This document shows, in pieces, positions 34,451 to 42,612 of a DNA stretch of 64,000 nt. The position numbers and the translations under genes were made by a program. Numbering within the stretch: the stretch's first letter is position 1; each line of letters starts with the position of its first letter. This DNA is from Bacteroidota bacterium (GTDB lineage Bacteria > Bacteroidota > Ignavibacteria > Tepidaquicellales > Tepidaquicellaceae), in NCBI GenBank assembly GCA_018266835.1, contig JAFDZP010000002.1:1091302-1155301 (forward strand), given 5' to 3'. The notes under the pieces were generated by a model. That model saw only the letters and a program-made list of their open reading frames with translations, had not been told where the DNA came from and made no database searches.

Positions 34451-35368
34451 ATGAATGAATTAAATGAACTGAACACAACTAACACCGATACTAAATGCGG
34501 AATCGTTACCATCTTCGGTAAGCCCAACGCCGGAAAATCTACCCTGACAAATAAGCTCCTTCGCTATGACTTATCAATCGTAAACCATAAAGCGCAGACA
34601 ACGCGCAATAAAATTCTCGGAGTCCTCACTGAAGAAAACTACCAGATAATTTTCACCGATACACCCGGAATACTCGAGCCTAAGTACGAGCTGCAGCAAT
34701 ATATGCTGAAGGAAATATCCTTCTCACTTAAAGATGCCGACATCCTGCTCCACCTCATTGATATAAACCGTTTTAACATCAACGACCTTGAGACTATTCA
34801 CAGCAATTACGGCAAGCAGATGGAAGGCAAGCCCAAGCTATTAGTCTTCAATAAAAATGATATTGTCCGCGATAACATGGGACCTGAAGTGATAAGGAGC
34901 CTCGAGAAATTCGGCTACGATGAAATTATTTTTATCTCTGCCTTAAAGGAAAAAAATATTGCCGATGTGAAAGATGCCATTGTAAAATATCTTCCTGCCG
35001 GACCGTTTTTGTATGAGTCGGATTATCTCACTGACCGACCCGAGAAATTTTTTGTCTCCGAAATTATCCGCGAGAAAATTTTATCTCTCTACTCCGATGA
35101 AATTCCCTACAGCACTTTTGTAAATGTAGTAGAGTTCAAAGAGCGCGATAACGGCAAGACGTACATCAACGCAGAAATTATAATCGAGCGCGAAACGCAG
35201 AAGATGATTATCATAGGAAGAAACGGCGACGGAATAAAGAAGCTCGGTCTGCAGTCACGGAAGGAAATAGAAAAGTTTTTAGAGCGACCCGTTTACCTTG
35301 AGCTCTTTGTGAAAATCCGCAAAGGCTGGCGCGATAGCGAAGGCTTTATTAAAGGGAATATGGAGTAG
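34451..35368 (+). CDS. era: GTPase Era
   Basis: The essential GTPase for 16S rRNA maturation and 30S assembly. From ATG 34451 it has 305 residues: G1 GKPNAGKST (23-31), G2 HKAQTTRNKILGV, G3 DTPG, G4 NKND and a C-terminal KH domain (INAEIIIERETQKMIIIGR, then LELFVKIRKGWR). An upstream TTG at 34397 would add 18 residues (RFLFLTCNSHGIFGYSP) with no family support, so I use ATG. The last 50 bases are duplicated 246 bases downstream. Confidence 0.95.
   Translation: MNELNELNTTNTDTKCGIVTIFGKPNAGKSTLTNKLLRYDLSIVNHKAQTTRNKILGVLTEENYQIIFTDTPGILEPKYELQQYMLKEISFSLKDADILLHLIDINRFNINDLETIHSNYGKQMEGKPKLLVFNKNDIVRDNMGPEVIRSLEKFGYDEIIFISALKEKNIADVKDAIVKYLPAGPFLYESDYLTDRPEKFFVSEIIREKILSLYSDEIPYSTFVNVVEFKERDNGKTYINAEIIIERETQKMIIIGRNGDGIKKLGLQSRKEIEKFLERPVYLELFVKIRKGWRDSEGFIKGNME
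35318..35367 (+). repeat. Direct repeat copy 1: era 3' end
   Basis: Bases 35318-35367, the last codons of era, match 35564-35613 at 48 of 50 positions. Begins CGCAAAGGCTGGCGCGATAG. This is the functional copy. Confidence 0.9.
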
Positions 35369-35376
35369 GTTTTCAG

Positions 35377-35416
35377 AACCCCCTCCTGCGAAGGAGGGGA
35401 CAGGGGGAGGTTTTTT
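35377..35416 (+). repeat. GC-rich palindromic element a
   Basis: CCCCTCCT (35380-35387), loop GCGA, AGGAGGGG (35392-35399), then ACAGGGGGAGG and six T. Lies nine bases after the era stop, so it probably also ends the era transcript. Related to elements b-e. Confidence 0.7.
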
Positions 35417-35452
35417 GCAAATTTATTTTAATATATCATAATAAAGAATCTG

Positions 35453-35490
35453 TCCTCCCCTTACTAAGGGGGAGTTAGAGGGGGTTTAAT
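35453..35490 (+). repeat. GC-rich palindromic element b
   Basis: CCCCTT (35457-35462), ACT, AAGGGG (35466-35471) with flanking CCTC/GAG, then TTAGAGGGGGTTTAAT. Same orientation as element a; inverted relative to c. Confidence 0.7.
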
Positions 35491-35515
35491 GTAAGCCATG
35501 TTTTCATATTCTGCA

Positions 35516-35555
35516 TTAAACCACCCCTAACCCCTCCTTGGTAAGGAGGGGAACA
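35516..35555 (-). repeat. GC-rich palindromic element c
   Basis: ATTAAACCACCCCTAA leads into CCCCTCCTT (35531-35539), GGT, AAGGAGGGG (35543-35551). It is the reverse-complement counterpart of element b, so b and c form an inverted pair about 25 bases apart. Confidence 0.7.
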
Positions 35556-35563
35556 ACGCAAGT

Positions 35564-35613
35564 CGCAAAGGCTGGCGCGATAGCGAATGATTTATTAAAG
35601 GGAATATGGAGTA
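35564..35613 (+). repeat. Direct repeat copy 2: duplicated era 3' end, non-functional
   Basis: A 50-base copy of the era 3' end (two substitutions) that is not connected to an open era frame. It lies between palindrome c and the stop of the GYF protein gene. Confidence 0.9.
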
Positions 35614-35616
35614 AAT

Positions 35617-36261
35617 TTAATTACGGCTATTAAAATTCTCCTGTCTCTTAACAAGATAAACACCGGCTTTTCTTTCTCTCTTTAACTGGATTTCATCTTT
35701 GCTAAGATATCTGAAAGGACTGAAAACAAAAGTATATTTTAAAGCTATAATGAAGGCGCGGTGAAAATCACTTTTTGCTATATCGTTAATATACCTTCCG
35801 TCATCTGCAGATATAAGTATTAAAGGAGGAGTTTTCCCTCCGAACGGAGATGAGTGTTTTATAATATTATACATTTGATTAGCCGCAATAGAGAGGAAGC
35901 ATAAAACAAATGCAATCAAATATGTAAAACTATTTCCCGTATAAATATACCAGAAAAACATTAAAAGACAAAATATAACAATCGCCGGAAAGAACATGTA
36001 TTCAAGATTATAGCTTATTGACCTTCTATCATTGTTGTCGGCGAGCACATGTCCGAATACAATTTTCCTTTCATAATCAGTTTTATCTTCAGGATTATTT
36101 TCAATTATGTGCAGCAGATCAGTAAAATTTTTTGCGTCTTCCCAGTCATTCCTTCCCTTTCTGCAAAGCTGAGTTCCAGGTTTTATATGGAATTTTTTTA
36201 ACTCGTTTGCATCATATGGCCCCGCAATTTCACCTTTCAGATGAATAAAATACTTTTTCAT
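35617..36261 (-). CDS. GYF_2-domain membrane protein, copy 1
   Basis: 214 residues. The N-terminal 60 residues (YFIHLKGEIAGPYDANELKK, then GTQLCRKGRNDWEDAKNF) match the GYF_2 (DUF4339) domain: a short G-P-Y/F signature, a helix and a W. Two transmembrane helices follow at about 91-120 (FFPAIVIFCLLMFFWYIYTG and LIAFVLCFLSIAA), then a cytoplasmic C-terminal domain. It is a tandem paralogue of the next gene upstream, with a shared 24-base leader. Function unknown. Confidence 0.75.
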   Translation of the reverse strand: MKKYFIHLKGEIAGPYDANELKKFHIKPGTQLCRKGRNDWEDAKNFTDLLHIIENNPEDKTDYERKIVFGHVLADNNDRRSISYNLEYMFFPAIVIFCLLMFFWYIYTGNSFTYLIAFVLCFLSIAANQMYNIIKHSSPFGGKTPPLILISADDGRYINDIAKSDFHRAFIIALKYTFVFSPFRYLSKDEIQLKRERKAGVYLVKRQENFNSRN

Positions 36262-36276
36262 TTTTTTAAGCTACCT

Positions 36277-36300
36277 ATACAAAATAAATTATTCAAGACT
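36277..36300 (-). promoter_or_regulatory. Conserved upstream block of GYF copy 1
   Basis: A 24-base block, ATACAAAATAAATTATTCAA then GACT, is identical to 37007-37030 upstream of the second GYF gene. It lies 16 bases before the start on the minus strand. The minus-strand reading contains TTATTTTG, one base off TAnnTTTG. Probably a promoter carried in the tandem duplication. Confidence 0.5.
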
Positions 36301-36344
36301 CGTATGAAGTTTACTATCTGTTAACAAAATTTTAAAATTAGAAC

Positions 36345-36992
36345 TTAAGCAGGGTTATTCCCTCTTCCCTCATATTTAACAAGATATACCCGGGCAATTC
36401 TTTCAGGGAAGGTCTGGATTTTTTTAGGGTCGGTATAATCACCGAAATCAGGCAGGAAGGTATATTTAAGTGTAATGTTTAATGCGTGGTTAAAATCTTT
36501 TTTTGCAATTTCATGTATAAGCTTTCCGTCAACTGCAGAAATTAATTTAAGTTTTGAACTTTCCCCGCCATAGGCAGAGGAATATTTCATTATAGAATAC
36601 ATTGTGAATGAGGAATATAAAATTAAACCTGATAATAAAAATAGGTATAAATCAAAAACATCTTTTTTAGGTTCTAAGCGCAGAACAAAAAATAATGCAA
36701 CAATCAAAATAGAAAATGGAAGGAACAATATTTTTCTTCTGAAATGACCTGATCTTCTATCGGAATAATTTGCGAGTTTGTATCCGAAAACCCTGTCCTT
36801 TTCATAATCAAACTTCTTTACAGGATTCTCTTCCAGGATGTGAAGCAGCTCAGGAAAATCTTCTGCGTTGTACCAGTCTGCAACTTCAGTCGTGCAGATT
36901 GGAGTTGTTGGTTTTATCCCTATATCCTTAAGTCCATAAACATCATAAGGACCCTGTTTTTTCCCGTCTTCCAGAAGAAAATATTTTTTCAT
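36345..36992 (-). CDS. GYF_2-domain membrane protein, copy 2
   Basis: 215 residues, paralogous to the gene at 35617-36261 along its whole length: YFLLEDGKKQGPYDVYGLKD, then TPICTTEVADWYNAEDFPEL, the DYEKDRVFGYKLA segment, two membrane helices (ILFLPFSILIVALFFVL and LYLFLLSGLILYSSFTMY) and a C-terminal domain. The copies are clearly diverged, so the duplication is old. Function unknown; GYF_2 proteins are commonly membrane or envelope proteins of Bacteroidota. Confidence 0.75.
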   Translation of the reverse strand: MKKYFLLEDGKKQGPYDVYGLKDIGIKPTTPICTTEVADWYNAEDFPELLHILEENPVKKFDYEKDRVFGYKLANYSDRRSGHFRRKILFLPFSILIVALFFVLRLEPKKDVFDLYLFLLSGLILYSSFTMYSIMKYSSAYGGESSKLKLISAVDGKLIHEIAKKDFNHALNITLKYTFLPDFGDYTDPKKIQTFPERIARVYLVKYEGRGNNPA

Positions 36993-37006
36993 TTCCCAAA
37001 CTACGA

Positions 37007-37030
37007 ATACAAAATAAATTATTCAAGACT
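37007..37030 (-). promoter_or_regulatory. Conserved upstream block of GYF copy 2
   Basis: Identical over 24 bases to 36277-36300 and placed equally, just upstream of the GYF copy 2 start. Supports a duplication unit that included the promoter. Confidence 0.5.
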
Positions 37031-37516
37031 TACAATAAGATGTAAATCATTGTTCTGCAAAAGCCGGAATTGTGTCAAGTGTATTATAAAAAAATCTCCC
37101 TATTAGTAGTAATGAGGTAAAATTTATTTTTTATTTAAACAGGAATTTTTAGATTGCAAGGAAACTTCAAATGGTGAATTGATGAATTGGTGAATTGGCG
37201 AAAAACAAAATGTTATTCGCCAAGGCGAATTACAATCTGAAATTTGAAATCTCAAATCTGAAATTGAGAAGAATCCGATTTTTTTCCGACTTTTTTCAAA
37301 AGTAAAAAAGTTAGGGATAAATAGTGTAGAATTATTCCACAGAATTCGTCAAAAACCCGACAAATTTTGAAAAAAAAATGAGGTGGATAGAAAATAAAAG
37401 AATTGAAAAATATCCCGCTAAAGACGGGACTGAGTTTCACTCAGAAACCCGACTTTTTTCCGACTATTTTCAAATAGTGAAATGGCGAGTGTGTATTAGA
37501 ATGGTTCAGTACGATT

Positions 37517-37550
37517 CCCTCCCCTTACTAAGGGGAGGGGCAGGGAGGGG
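37517..37550 (+). repeat. GC-rich palindromic element d
   Basis: CCCTCCCCTT (37517-37526), ACT, AAGGGGAGGG (37530-37539): a perfect 10-bp stem, followed by GCAGGGAGGGGTTAATGG. Same family as a-c; forms an inverted pair with e. Confidence 0.75.
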
Positions 37551-37587
37551 TTAATGGTTATTAGTAAACAAGGATTACTTGTAAACT

Positions 37588-37625
37588 CCTACCTCCCCCT
37601 ATCCCCCTCCTTGGTAAGGAGGGGG
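37588..37625 (-). repeat. GC-rich palindromic element e
   Basis: CCCCCTCCTT (37603-37612), GGT, AAGGAGGGGG (37616-37625): a perfect 10-bp stem preceded by CTACCTCCCCCTAT. Inverted relative to d. It ends 12 bases before the SET-domain gene stop. Confidence 0.75.
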
Positions 37626-37637
37626 ACATAGCGGGTA

Positions 37638-37985
37638 TTAACAAAACTTTTCGTAATCGACGGTAAGCTCTTCATCGGCGGCGATATCTCTCAATGCAAA
37701 GTACTCGTAATCTTCGTTGCAGTAAATATTGGGAGTATCGGAGTGATTTAAGTACCAGCCGATTGACATACGGTGAAAGCTTTTAGGACCTGAGTAGCCC
37801 TCATCACCCATGATGGAATACTTCTCTATAATTTTTTCAGGAAATTTGGAGTTGGGCACGTGCTCGAACGGAATGAAGTTATCATCTTCGGGTTCGAACA
37901 ATTCAAGCGGTGTATCTTTTTTAATATCAATAACGGCAAAGACCCCTACGCCGTGTATAGTCGAAGGTCGTAATTCAAATACCAT
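37638..37985 (-). CDS. Small SET-domain protein
   Basis: 115 residues. ELRPSTIHGVGVFAVIDIKK is the usual SET domain opening, WYLNHSDTPN is the NHxxxPN motif that binds AdoMet, and DEELTVDYEKFC is the C-terminal ELTxDY motif. It consists of little more than the core SET fold without pre- or post-SET. Family members are protein-lysine methyltransferases; the bacterial substrate is unknown. The plus-strand palindrome e lies just past its stop. Confidence 0.88.
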   Translation of the reverse strand: MVFELRPSTIHGVGVFAVIDIKKDTPLELFEPEDDNFIPFEHVPNSKFPEKIIEKYSIMGDEGYSGPKSFHRMSIGWYLNHSDTPNIYCNEDYEYFALRDIAADEELTVDYEKFC

Positions 37986-38066
37986 GAATGTAGTTTTGTT
38001 AAGGGGATAATTTATATAATTATAATTTTATTTTATAGATAATAGTATTCCCCCGTACAGAAAAAA

Positions 38067-39293
38067 TCACCACTGAGTTTTGAAAGTGTAAGTCTTTGAA
38101 TAAGATATTGCCTGATAGCTGTACTCGTTATTGAACTGCGTAGGCTTCACCATGTTATCCGGCGTAAAGTAAGGAATATATTTGGAGACGTTCCATGTGA
38201 AGTTGGCATCCTTAGGAATTCCGCCCTGAGAAATCCCGGGCATATACATTTCGCGTGCGTTGGTTACAACGTAAACGTTGCTCTCAGGATATATGCAGTG
38301 AAAGTTAACCACGTAAGTCCCCGCTCCGCTGCCTTCGGTGAAACTGAAGACGGTTTTATTGGTAACGCTTTTGAAATCATTGGATGGCGATGCGATTTCA
38401 GGAGGAGTTTCATAGTTAAGATTTACAACTGAGCCGGGATAAGTGTAAGTGTAATTTACGAAGCCGTCTCCTTTGCCGTTGAAGCACTCGGCTCGGACTT
38501 TAAGCTTAAAGCTAAGCGGAAGCATTGACGGAACATAGGTATCAGCAGAGATGTTTGTATAGCTCTCGGATATAATTTTAGTTTCTGAGTTTCTATCGTA
38601 GCCGAGAAAGTCAGCCCAGATTGTAAATCCTTTTGAAGCATAATTGGCAGCAGGAAGATAAACAGTCAGTGCAGAGGAATTAAAATCGTATGAGTTAAAA
38701 CCGTTGATTTTTACATCCTGCGGGAAGTACTCGTTGTACAAAGTTACATTCCGCTGGGCAAATCTTGTATAGCTCGTTCCGTTTTTTTCGATGTAAATAA
38801 TTGAGCCGTTAATGCTGCGCTCGCCTTCAGGCCATTTGACGGAGATTTGTTTTCGTCCTTCTCCTGAAGTGATTTCTTCTTCTTTGCAATAGTTAGTGTA
38901 CTGAGATATAAATTTTATAATGCCGCGTGAAGATGGAGGAATGGAGTCGATAAGAATATTTACATAGGCAGTATTTGCATTTTTTCCGATAGGTCTTCCG
39001 AAGATAATGAGGTTCGGATTTGTGATACTCAGAGCATCGTATATGACTGTGATATTTGTCGAAGCATCAGTAACTGTTGCGCGGTAAGGCGCTTCAGCAT
39101 CGGTAACTGTAAACTTTCCGTTCTTATCTGTTCTGGCAGTGGTTCCGCCGATTGTAACATTTATGCCTGAGACGGGGAAGTATTTTTCATCAATCACTCT
39201 TCCGGATACAGTCATTTTACCCGATGCAAAAATATTTGAACCCAAGCCAAAGAACAAAATACAAAATACTACAACGGAAAAGTTTTTAGTCAT
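38067..39293 (-). CDS. Secreted protein with carboxypeptidase-regulatory-like domain
   Basis: 408 residues. A signal peptide (MTKNFSVVVFCILFFGLGSNIFASG) is followed by a prealbumin-like/CarboxypepD_reg domain (about 26-105: VSGRVIDEKYFPVSGINVTI, TARTDKNGKFTV), then beta-rich sequence with no recognised motif. The C-terminal end (SYSKTYTFKTQW) has no T9SS sorting signature. Probably an exported or surface lipid-free protein. Function unknown. Confidence 0.65.
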   Translation of the reverse strand: MTKNFSVVVFCILFFGLGSNIFASGKMTVSGRVIDEKYFPVSGINVTIGGTTARTDKNGKFTVTDAEAPYRATVTDASTNITVIYDALSITNPNLIIFGRPIGKNANTAYVNILIDSIPPSSRGIIKFISQYTNYCKEEEITSGEGRKQISVKWPEGERSINGSIIYIEKNGTSYTRFAQRNVTLYNEYFPQDVKINGFNSYDFNSSALTVYLPAANYASKGFTIWADFLGYDRNSETKIISESYTNISADTYVPSMLPLSFKLKVRAECFNGKGDGFVNYTYTYPGSVVNLNYETPPEIASPSNDFKSVTNKTVFSFTEGSGAGTYVVNFHCIYPESNVYVVTNAREMYMPGISQGGIPKDANFTWNVSKYIPYFTPDNMVKPTQFNNEYSYQAISYSKTYTFKTQW

Positions 39294-39319
39294 ATAAAAT
39301 TAAGTTTGATATTTACTTG

Positions 39320-41347
39320 TTATGTTTCAAGTCTGGTAATTTCATCGCGGAGCTCTGCTGCTCTTTCAAATTCCAGATCCTTTGCTGCGTTCACCATTTC
39401 TTTTCGCAGCTGGTCAATGAGTTCTTTACGCTGTTCTTTATTAATTTTATTCTGTACGGGGTCAGTTATAATGCTGAGCGAAGATTTTTTTCTTTCAGGG
39501 GCTTTCTTTCCTTTGCGTTCATCGTACTTGGTTTTATTATCTGCAACAATAGTTGCCGACATGATTTCCTCGTATGATTTTAAAATGGTAGTCGGTTCAA
39601 TTCCGTGTTTCTCGTTATACTCGGTTTGTATTATTCTTCTTCGGGTCGTTTCTTTTATAACTTTGTCCATGGAGTCGGTGATTTTATCAGCGTACATTAT
39701 CACAAGTCCGTTTGAGTTTCTTGCCGTTCTTCCTGCAGTCTGCATAAGCGATTTTTCCGAGCGGAGAAATCCTTCTTTATCTGCATCAAGAATTGCAACA
39801 AGGGAAACTTCGGGTAAATCCAAGCCCTCTCTGAGAAGGTTTACTCCGATGAGTGCATCGTATTCACCAAGGCGCAAACTTCTGAGCAAGGTTATTCTTT
39901 CAAGTGAATCAACTTCAGAGTGCATGTATTTTACACGTATACCTATACCGATTAAATAATCAGTAAGGTCTTCACTCATTCTTTTTGTAAGAGTGGTTAC
40001 AAGCGTTCTTTCTTTTTTAGCTGCGCGGACCCTTATTTCGTTTATAAGGTCATCAATCTGATTTTTTACAGGGCGTACTTCAATCTGCGGATCAAGTAAT
40101 CCCGTCGGTCTGATAATCTGTTCAACAACCACGCCTTCGCTCTTGGTTAATTCATAATCTCCGGGAGTAGCGCTTACGTAAATTGCCTGGTTGACCATTG
40201 ATTCCCATTCGGCAAAAGTCATAGGTCTGTTATCCAGCGCTGAAGGAAGACGGAAGCCGTAATCGACAAGAGTTGTCTTTCGCATTCTGTCGCCGTTGTA
40301 CATTCCTCCTATTTGAGGAATAGTAACGTGTGACTCATCGACAACAAGTAAAAAATCTTTAGGGAAGTAATCGAATAAGCAAGAAGGACGCGAGCCTGCA
40401 GGTCTGCCATCGAGATGACGTGAATAGTTTTCTATTCCATTGCAGTAGCCGATTTCCTGAATCATTTCGATATCGAAATTAGTACGCTGCTCTATACGCT
40501 GGGCTTCAATAAATTTTCCCTGCTGTTTGAAGAATTCTATCTGCTGTTCAAGCTCAGCTCTTATATTTACAATTGAGTTCTCAAGTTTTTCTTTATTGGT
40601 AACGAAGTACTTTGCAGGATATAAAACGCAGCTTTCATCAACGCCGATAACTTTGCCGTCAGCGCGGTTTATATATGAGATTTTTTCGATTCGGTCATCG
40701 AACATCTCGACACGGATTCCTGTTTCGTCTTCGTATGCGGCAATGATTTCTACAGTATCTCCGCGGACTCTGAATGTGCCGCGTTTGAAATCTATATCGT
40801 TGCGGACATAGTGAATATCAATTAAGTTAGATAGCAATTGTTTGCGAGTAATTTTCTGGCCTCTTTTAAGAACAATCATTTGCTCAGCATATTCTTCCGG
40901 AGCGCCGATACCGTAAATACATGATACCGATGAAACAACGATGACATCTTTTCTTCCTTCAAGAATGGAAGCAGTTGCTCTTAATCTGAGCCTGTCTATT
41001 TCCTCGTTGATGGATAAATCTTTTTGTATGTAAGTATCCGATGAAGGAATATAAGCTTCCGGCTGAAAGTAATCGTAGTATGATATAAAAAACTCTACGC
41101 GATTATTAGGAAAGAATTTTTTGAACTCTCCGTAAAGCTGCGCAGCAAGAGTTTTATTATGCGACATGACCAACACAGGCCTGCCGATATTCTGAATGAC
41201 ATTTGAGATTGAAAACGTTTTCCCGGAGCCCGTGACTCCCAGAAAAGTCTGATGCTTATCACCGCGTCTTACGCCTTCTGTTAATTCTTTAATTGCCTGA
41301 GGCTGGTCACCTTTCGGTTTATATGATGATTCTAACTGGTATTTCAT
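39320..41347 (-). CDS. uvrB: Excinuclease ABC subunit B
   Basis: The damage-verification helicase of nucleotide excision repair. The 675 residues are normal for the family. Walker A GVTGSGKT is at 37-44, the beta-hairpin [20 protein letters not shown] is intact, and the helicase motifs include [10 protein letters not shown] and GRTAR. A C-terminal UVR domain ([20 protein letters not shown]) that contacts UvrA or UvrC is present. Next gene on the minus strand upstream is a GNAT protein. Near-certain assignment. Confidence 0.97.
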   Translation of the reverse strand: MKYQLESSYKPKGDQPQAIKELTEGVRRGDKHQTFLGVTGSGKTFSISNVIQNIGRPVLVMSHNKTLAAQLYGEFKKFFPNNRVEFFISYYDYFQPEAYIPSSDTYIQKDLSINEEIDRLRLRATASILEGRKDVIVVSSVSCIYGIGAPEEYAEQMIVLKRGQKITRKQLLSNLIDIHYVRNDIDFKRGTFRVRGDTVEIIAAYEDETGIRVEMFDDRIEKISYINRADGKVIGVDESCVLYPAKYFVTNKEKLENSIVNIRAELEQQIEFFKQQGKFIEAQRIEQRTNFDIEMIQEIGYCNGIENYSRHLDGRPAGSRPSCLFDYFPKDFLLVVDESHVTIPQIGGMYNGDRMRKTTLVDYGFRLPSALDNRPMTFAEWESMVNQAIYVSATPGDYELTKSEGVVVEQIIRPTGLLDPQIEVRPVKNQIDDLINEIRVRAAKKERTLVTTLTKRMSEDLTDYLIGIGIRVKYMHSEVDSLERITLLRSLRLGEYDALIGVNLLREGLDLPEVSLVAILDADKEGFLRSEKSLMQTAGRTARNSNGLVIMYADKITDSMDKVIKETTRRRIIQTEYNEKHGIEPTTILKSYEEIMSATIVADNKTKYDERKGKKAPERKKSSLSIITDPVQNKINKEQRKELIDQLRKEMVNAAKDLEFERAAELRDEITRLET

Positions 41348-41374
41348 TTAATGATGTATAAAAAGTTTAAAATA

Positions 41375-42163
41375 TTACTTACAAATAGCTGTAATTTCAA
41401 GATAATCTGCTATCTTAACAAAACCTAATTTTTCGTAACAATGTATAGCTGTGGAGTTTTCCGAATGGACGTTTAATCCTATAACTTCAACATTTTTAAA
41501 TAGTTCCTTGCACAAACATGCAGTTACTTTAGTCGCATAACCTTTGCCGCGGGAGTTTGGGTGAGTTGTAATGCTCCCAAGAGCAGCGACTTTATATTCC
41601 GGAGAGTAAACATGAATGCCTGCAACGGCTTCAATTTTACCCTCTTCACGAATGCCGTAGAACATTCCTGTTTCGAGCATGCGCTCGATGAAACTGTTTC
41701 CCGGATATGCATCTTCGTAAAAAGCATTAAGTTCTTCTTTGTTAACAATTGTAAACTGTTCAACATTCGTAATATCAATGTTATCAAGTTTTGAAGAATC
41801 AGTCAGACTCATTTTTAAATATTTCCCTTCATGATTTAATGTATAATTTTCTTCAAGAACATTTTCGATACCGGTTGAAATATGAAAATAGATTTTATCG
41901 GGAAGAATATCTGACATTTGAGAAATAGCTTTCTTTAAATTTTCTATATTGTTTTCATTGGAGAGTGCAATAACAACGTTGGGGTTTGCTTCCCTGTAAA
42001 TCATAACGACGGATTTCAATTCATCGTTATCATAGTATCCATAGAACTCTGTATGCGGCCAGTAAAATTCATCAAGGTCGCCCAGCTGATAAATATTCAG
42101 TGCTGTATTTTTGCGGAAGAATTTCTCTAAGACTGTTTTATCTTTTATTAATTGGATGCTCAT
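41375..42163 (-). CDS. GNAT-family N-acetyltransferase
   Basis: 262 residues. A GNAT core occupies the C-terminal half: AAVAGIHVYSPEYKVAALGSI-like strands, the acetyl-CoA loop ITTHPNSRGKGYATKVTACL (Q/RxxGxG/A) and NVHSENSTAIHCYEKLGFVK. The N-terminal 120 residues (ALNIYQLGDLDEFYWPHTEF) form a second, degenerate GNAT-like half seen in several family members. Acetyl-CoA dependence is expected; substrate unknown. The four-way palindrome lies upstream. Confidence 0.85.
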   Translation of the reverse strand: MSIQLIKDKTVLEKFFRKNTALNIYQLGDLDEFYWPHTEFYGYYDNDELKSVVMIYREANPNVVIALSNENNIENLKKAISQMSDILPDKIYFHISTGIENVLEENYTLNHEGKYLKMSLTDSSKLDNIDITNVEQFTIVNKEELNAFYEDAYPGNSFIERMLETGMFYGIREEGKIEAVAGIHVYSPEYKVAALGSITTHPNSRGKGYATKVTACLCKELFKNVEVIGLNVHSENSTAIHCYEKLGFVKIADYLEITAICK

Positions 42164-42201
42164 AGTTTTGATTTTTGAGAAGTGATGAATTGCTTTTGCA
42201 C

Positions 42202-42303
42202 GGGGCGCCTCGTGCCGAATTTATCGGCACACATTCAAATAGATAAATTGAATTTTCAATTTATCTATTTGAATGCCTGAACCTCCGGTTCAGGAGGCGC
42301 CCC
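42202..42303. repeat. Four-way-junction palindromic element
   Basis: Four perfect helices nest in 102 bases. Outer stem GGGGCGCCT (42202-42210) with AGGCGCCCC (42295-42303). Inside it, arm 1: GTGCCGA (42212-42218), loop ATTTA, TCGGCAC (42224-42230). Arm 2: a 21-bp stem 42232-42252 with 42255-42275, loop TT. Arm 3: CCTGAACC (42276-42283), loop TCC, GGTTCAGG (42287-42294). All base pairs are Watson-Crick. It lies between the GNAT gene and clpS. It is not a tRNA by length or sequence. It may be a mobile palindromic element or a structured RNA. Confidence 0.85.
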
Positions 42304-42323
42304 CACGTACAGCCGGTTGAAAA

Positions 42324-42602
42324 TTATACTATTTCGGTAATTAGATTTATTTCTTTGAGGACGGAATTGATCTGATTTAGCTCTTCCATCTCACCGGATT
42401 TTACTACTGCTTTGCCTTTTGTGTGCGCAATGATTGCAATCTGTTCACACTGAATTATATCGTAACCCGTTGCCTTCTGCAGCTGCGTTATTACATCATC
42501 GTAAAAATGATTTGAATTGTACAGTATAAGTCTGCGCATTTCATCCGTATCATCAAAATGAATTTCTTTCTCTAATTCTTTTATTCCCATTACTAATGAC
42601 AT
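42324..42602 (-). CDS. clpS: ATP-dependent Clp protease adaptor ClpS
   Basis: 92 residues. It delivers N-degron substrates to ClpA/ClpC. The signature is RLILYNSNHFYDDVITQLQK (family: LxNDDxnxfdxVI), then IIQCEQIAIIAHTKGKAVVKSG (family: A.xxxxxVHxxGxAvv) and EELNQINSVLKE. The binding-pocket Asn-His pair is partly replaced: NSNHFYD instead of the usual NDD, which may weaken N-degron recognition. I choose ATG 42602 over an ATG at 42689 that would overlap the upstream gene by 77 bases. It begins 10 bases after the PBP4 stop. Confidence 0.85.
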   Translation of the reverse strand: MSLVMGIKELEKEIHFDDTDEMRRLILYNSNHFYDDVITQLQKATGYDIIQCEQIAIIAHTKGKAVVKSGEMEELNQINSVLKEINLITEIV

Positions 42603-42612
42603 AACATCTTTT

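Larger units (their letters stand above)
36993..37637. other. 645-base repeat-rich region with no credible gene
   Basis: Holds a promoter-like block (37007-37030); simple degenerate repeats (ATGGTGAATTGATGAATTGG, 37171-37190); a hairpin TTGGCGAA (37195-37202) with TTCGCCAA (37216-37223); further tandem AATCTGAAATTTGAAATC-like units near 37231-37263; hairpins ACTTTTTT/AAAAAAGT near 37290 and ACTATTT/AAATAGT near 37466; and palindromes d and e. A 62-codon frame at 37252-37440 has no family signature and runs through these repeats, so I do not call it a gene. A decayed repeat landing site is a reasonable reading. Confidence 0.6.

Noticed and set aside
37252..37440. 62-codon minus-strand open frame
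   Set aside because: No recognisable domain, composed of repeats and hairpins, very Phe/Ser-rich; not supported as a gene.
42202..42303. Reading the four-way palindrome as a tRNA
   Set aside because: Arm lengths, loops and the 102-base size do not match, and there is no anticodon loop of seven or T-loop consensus.
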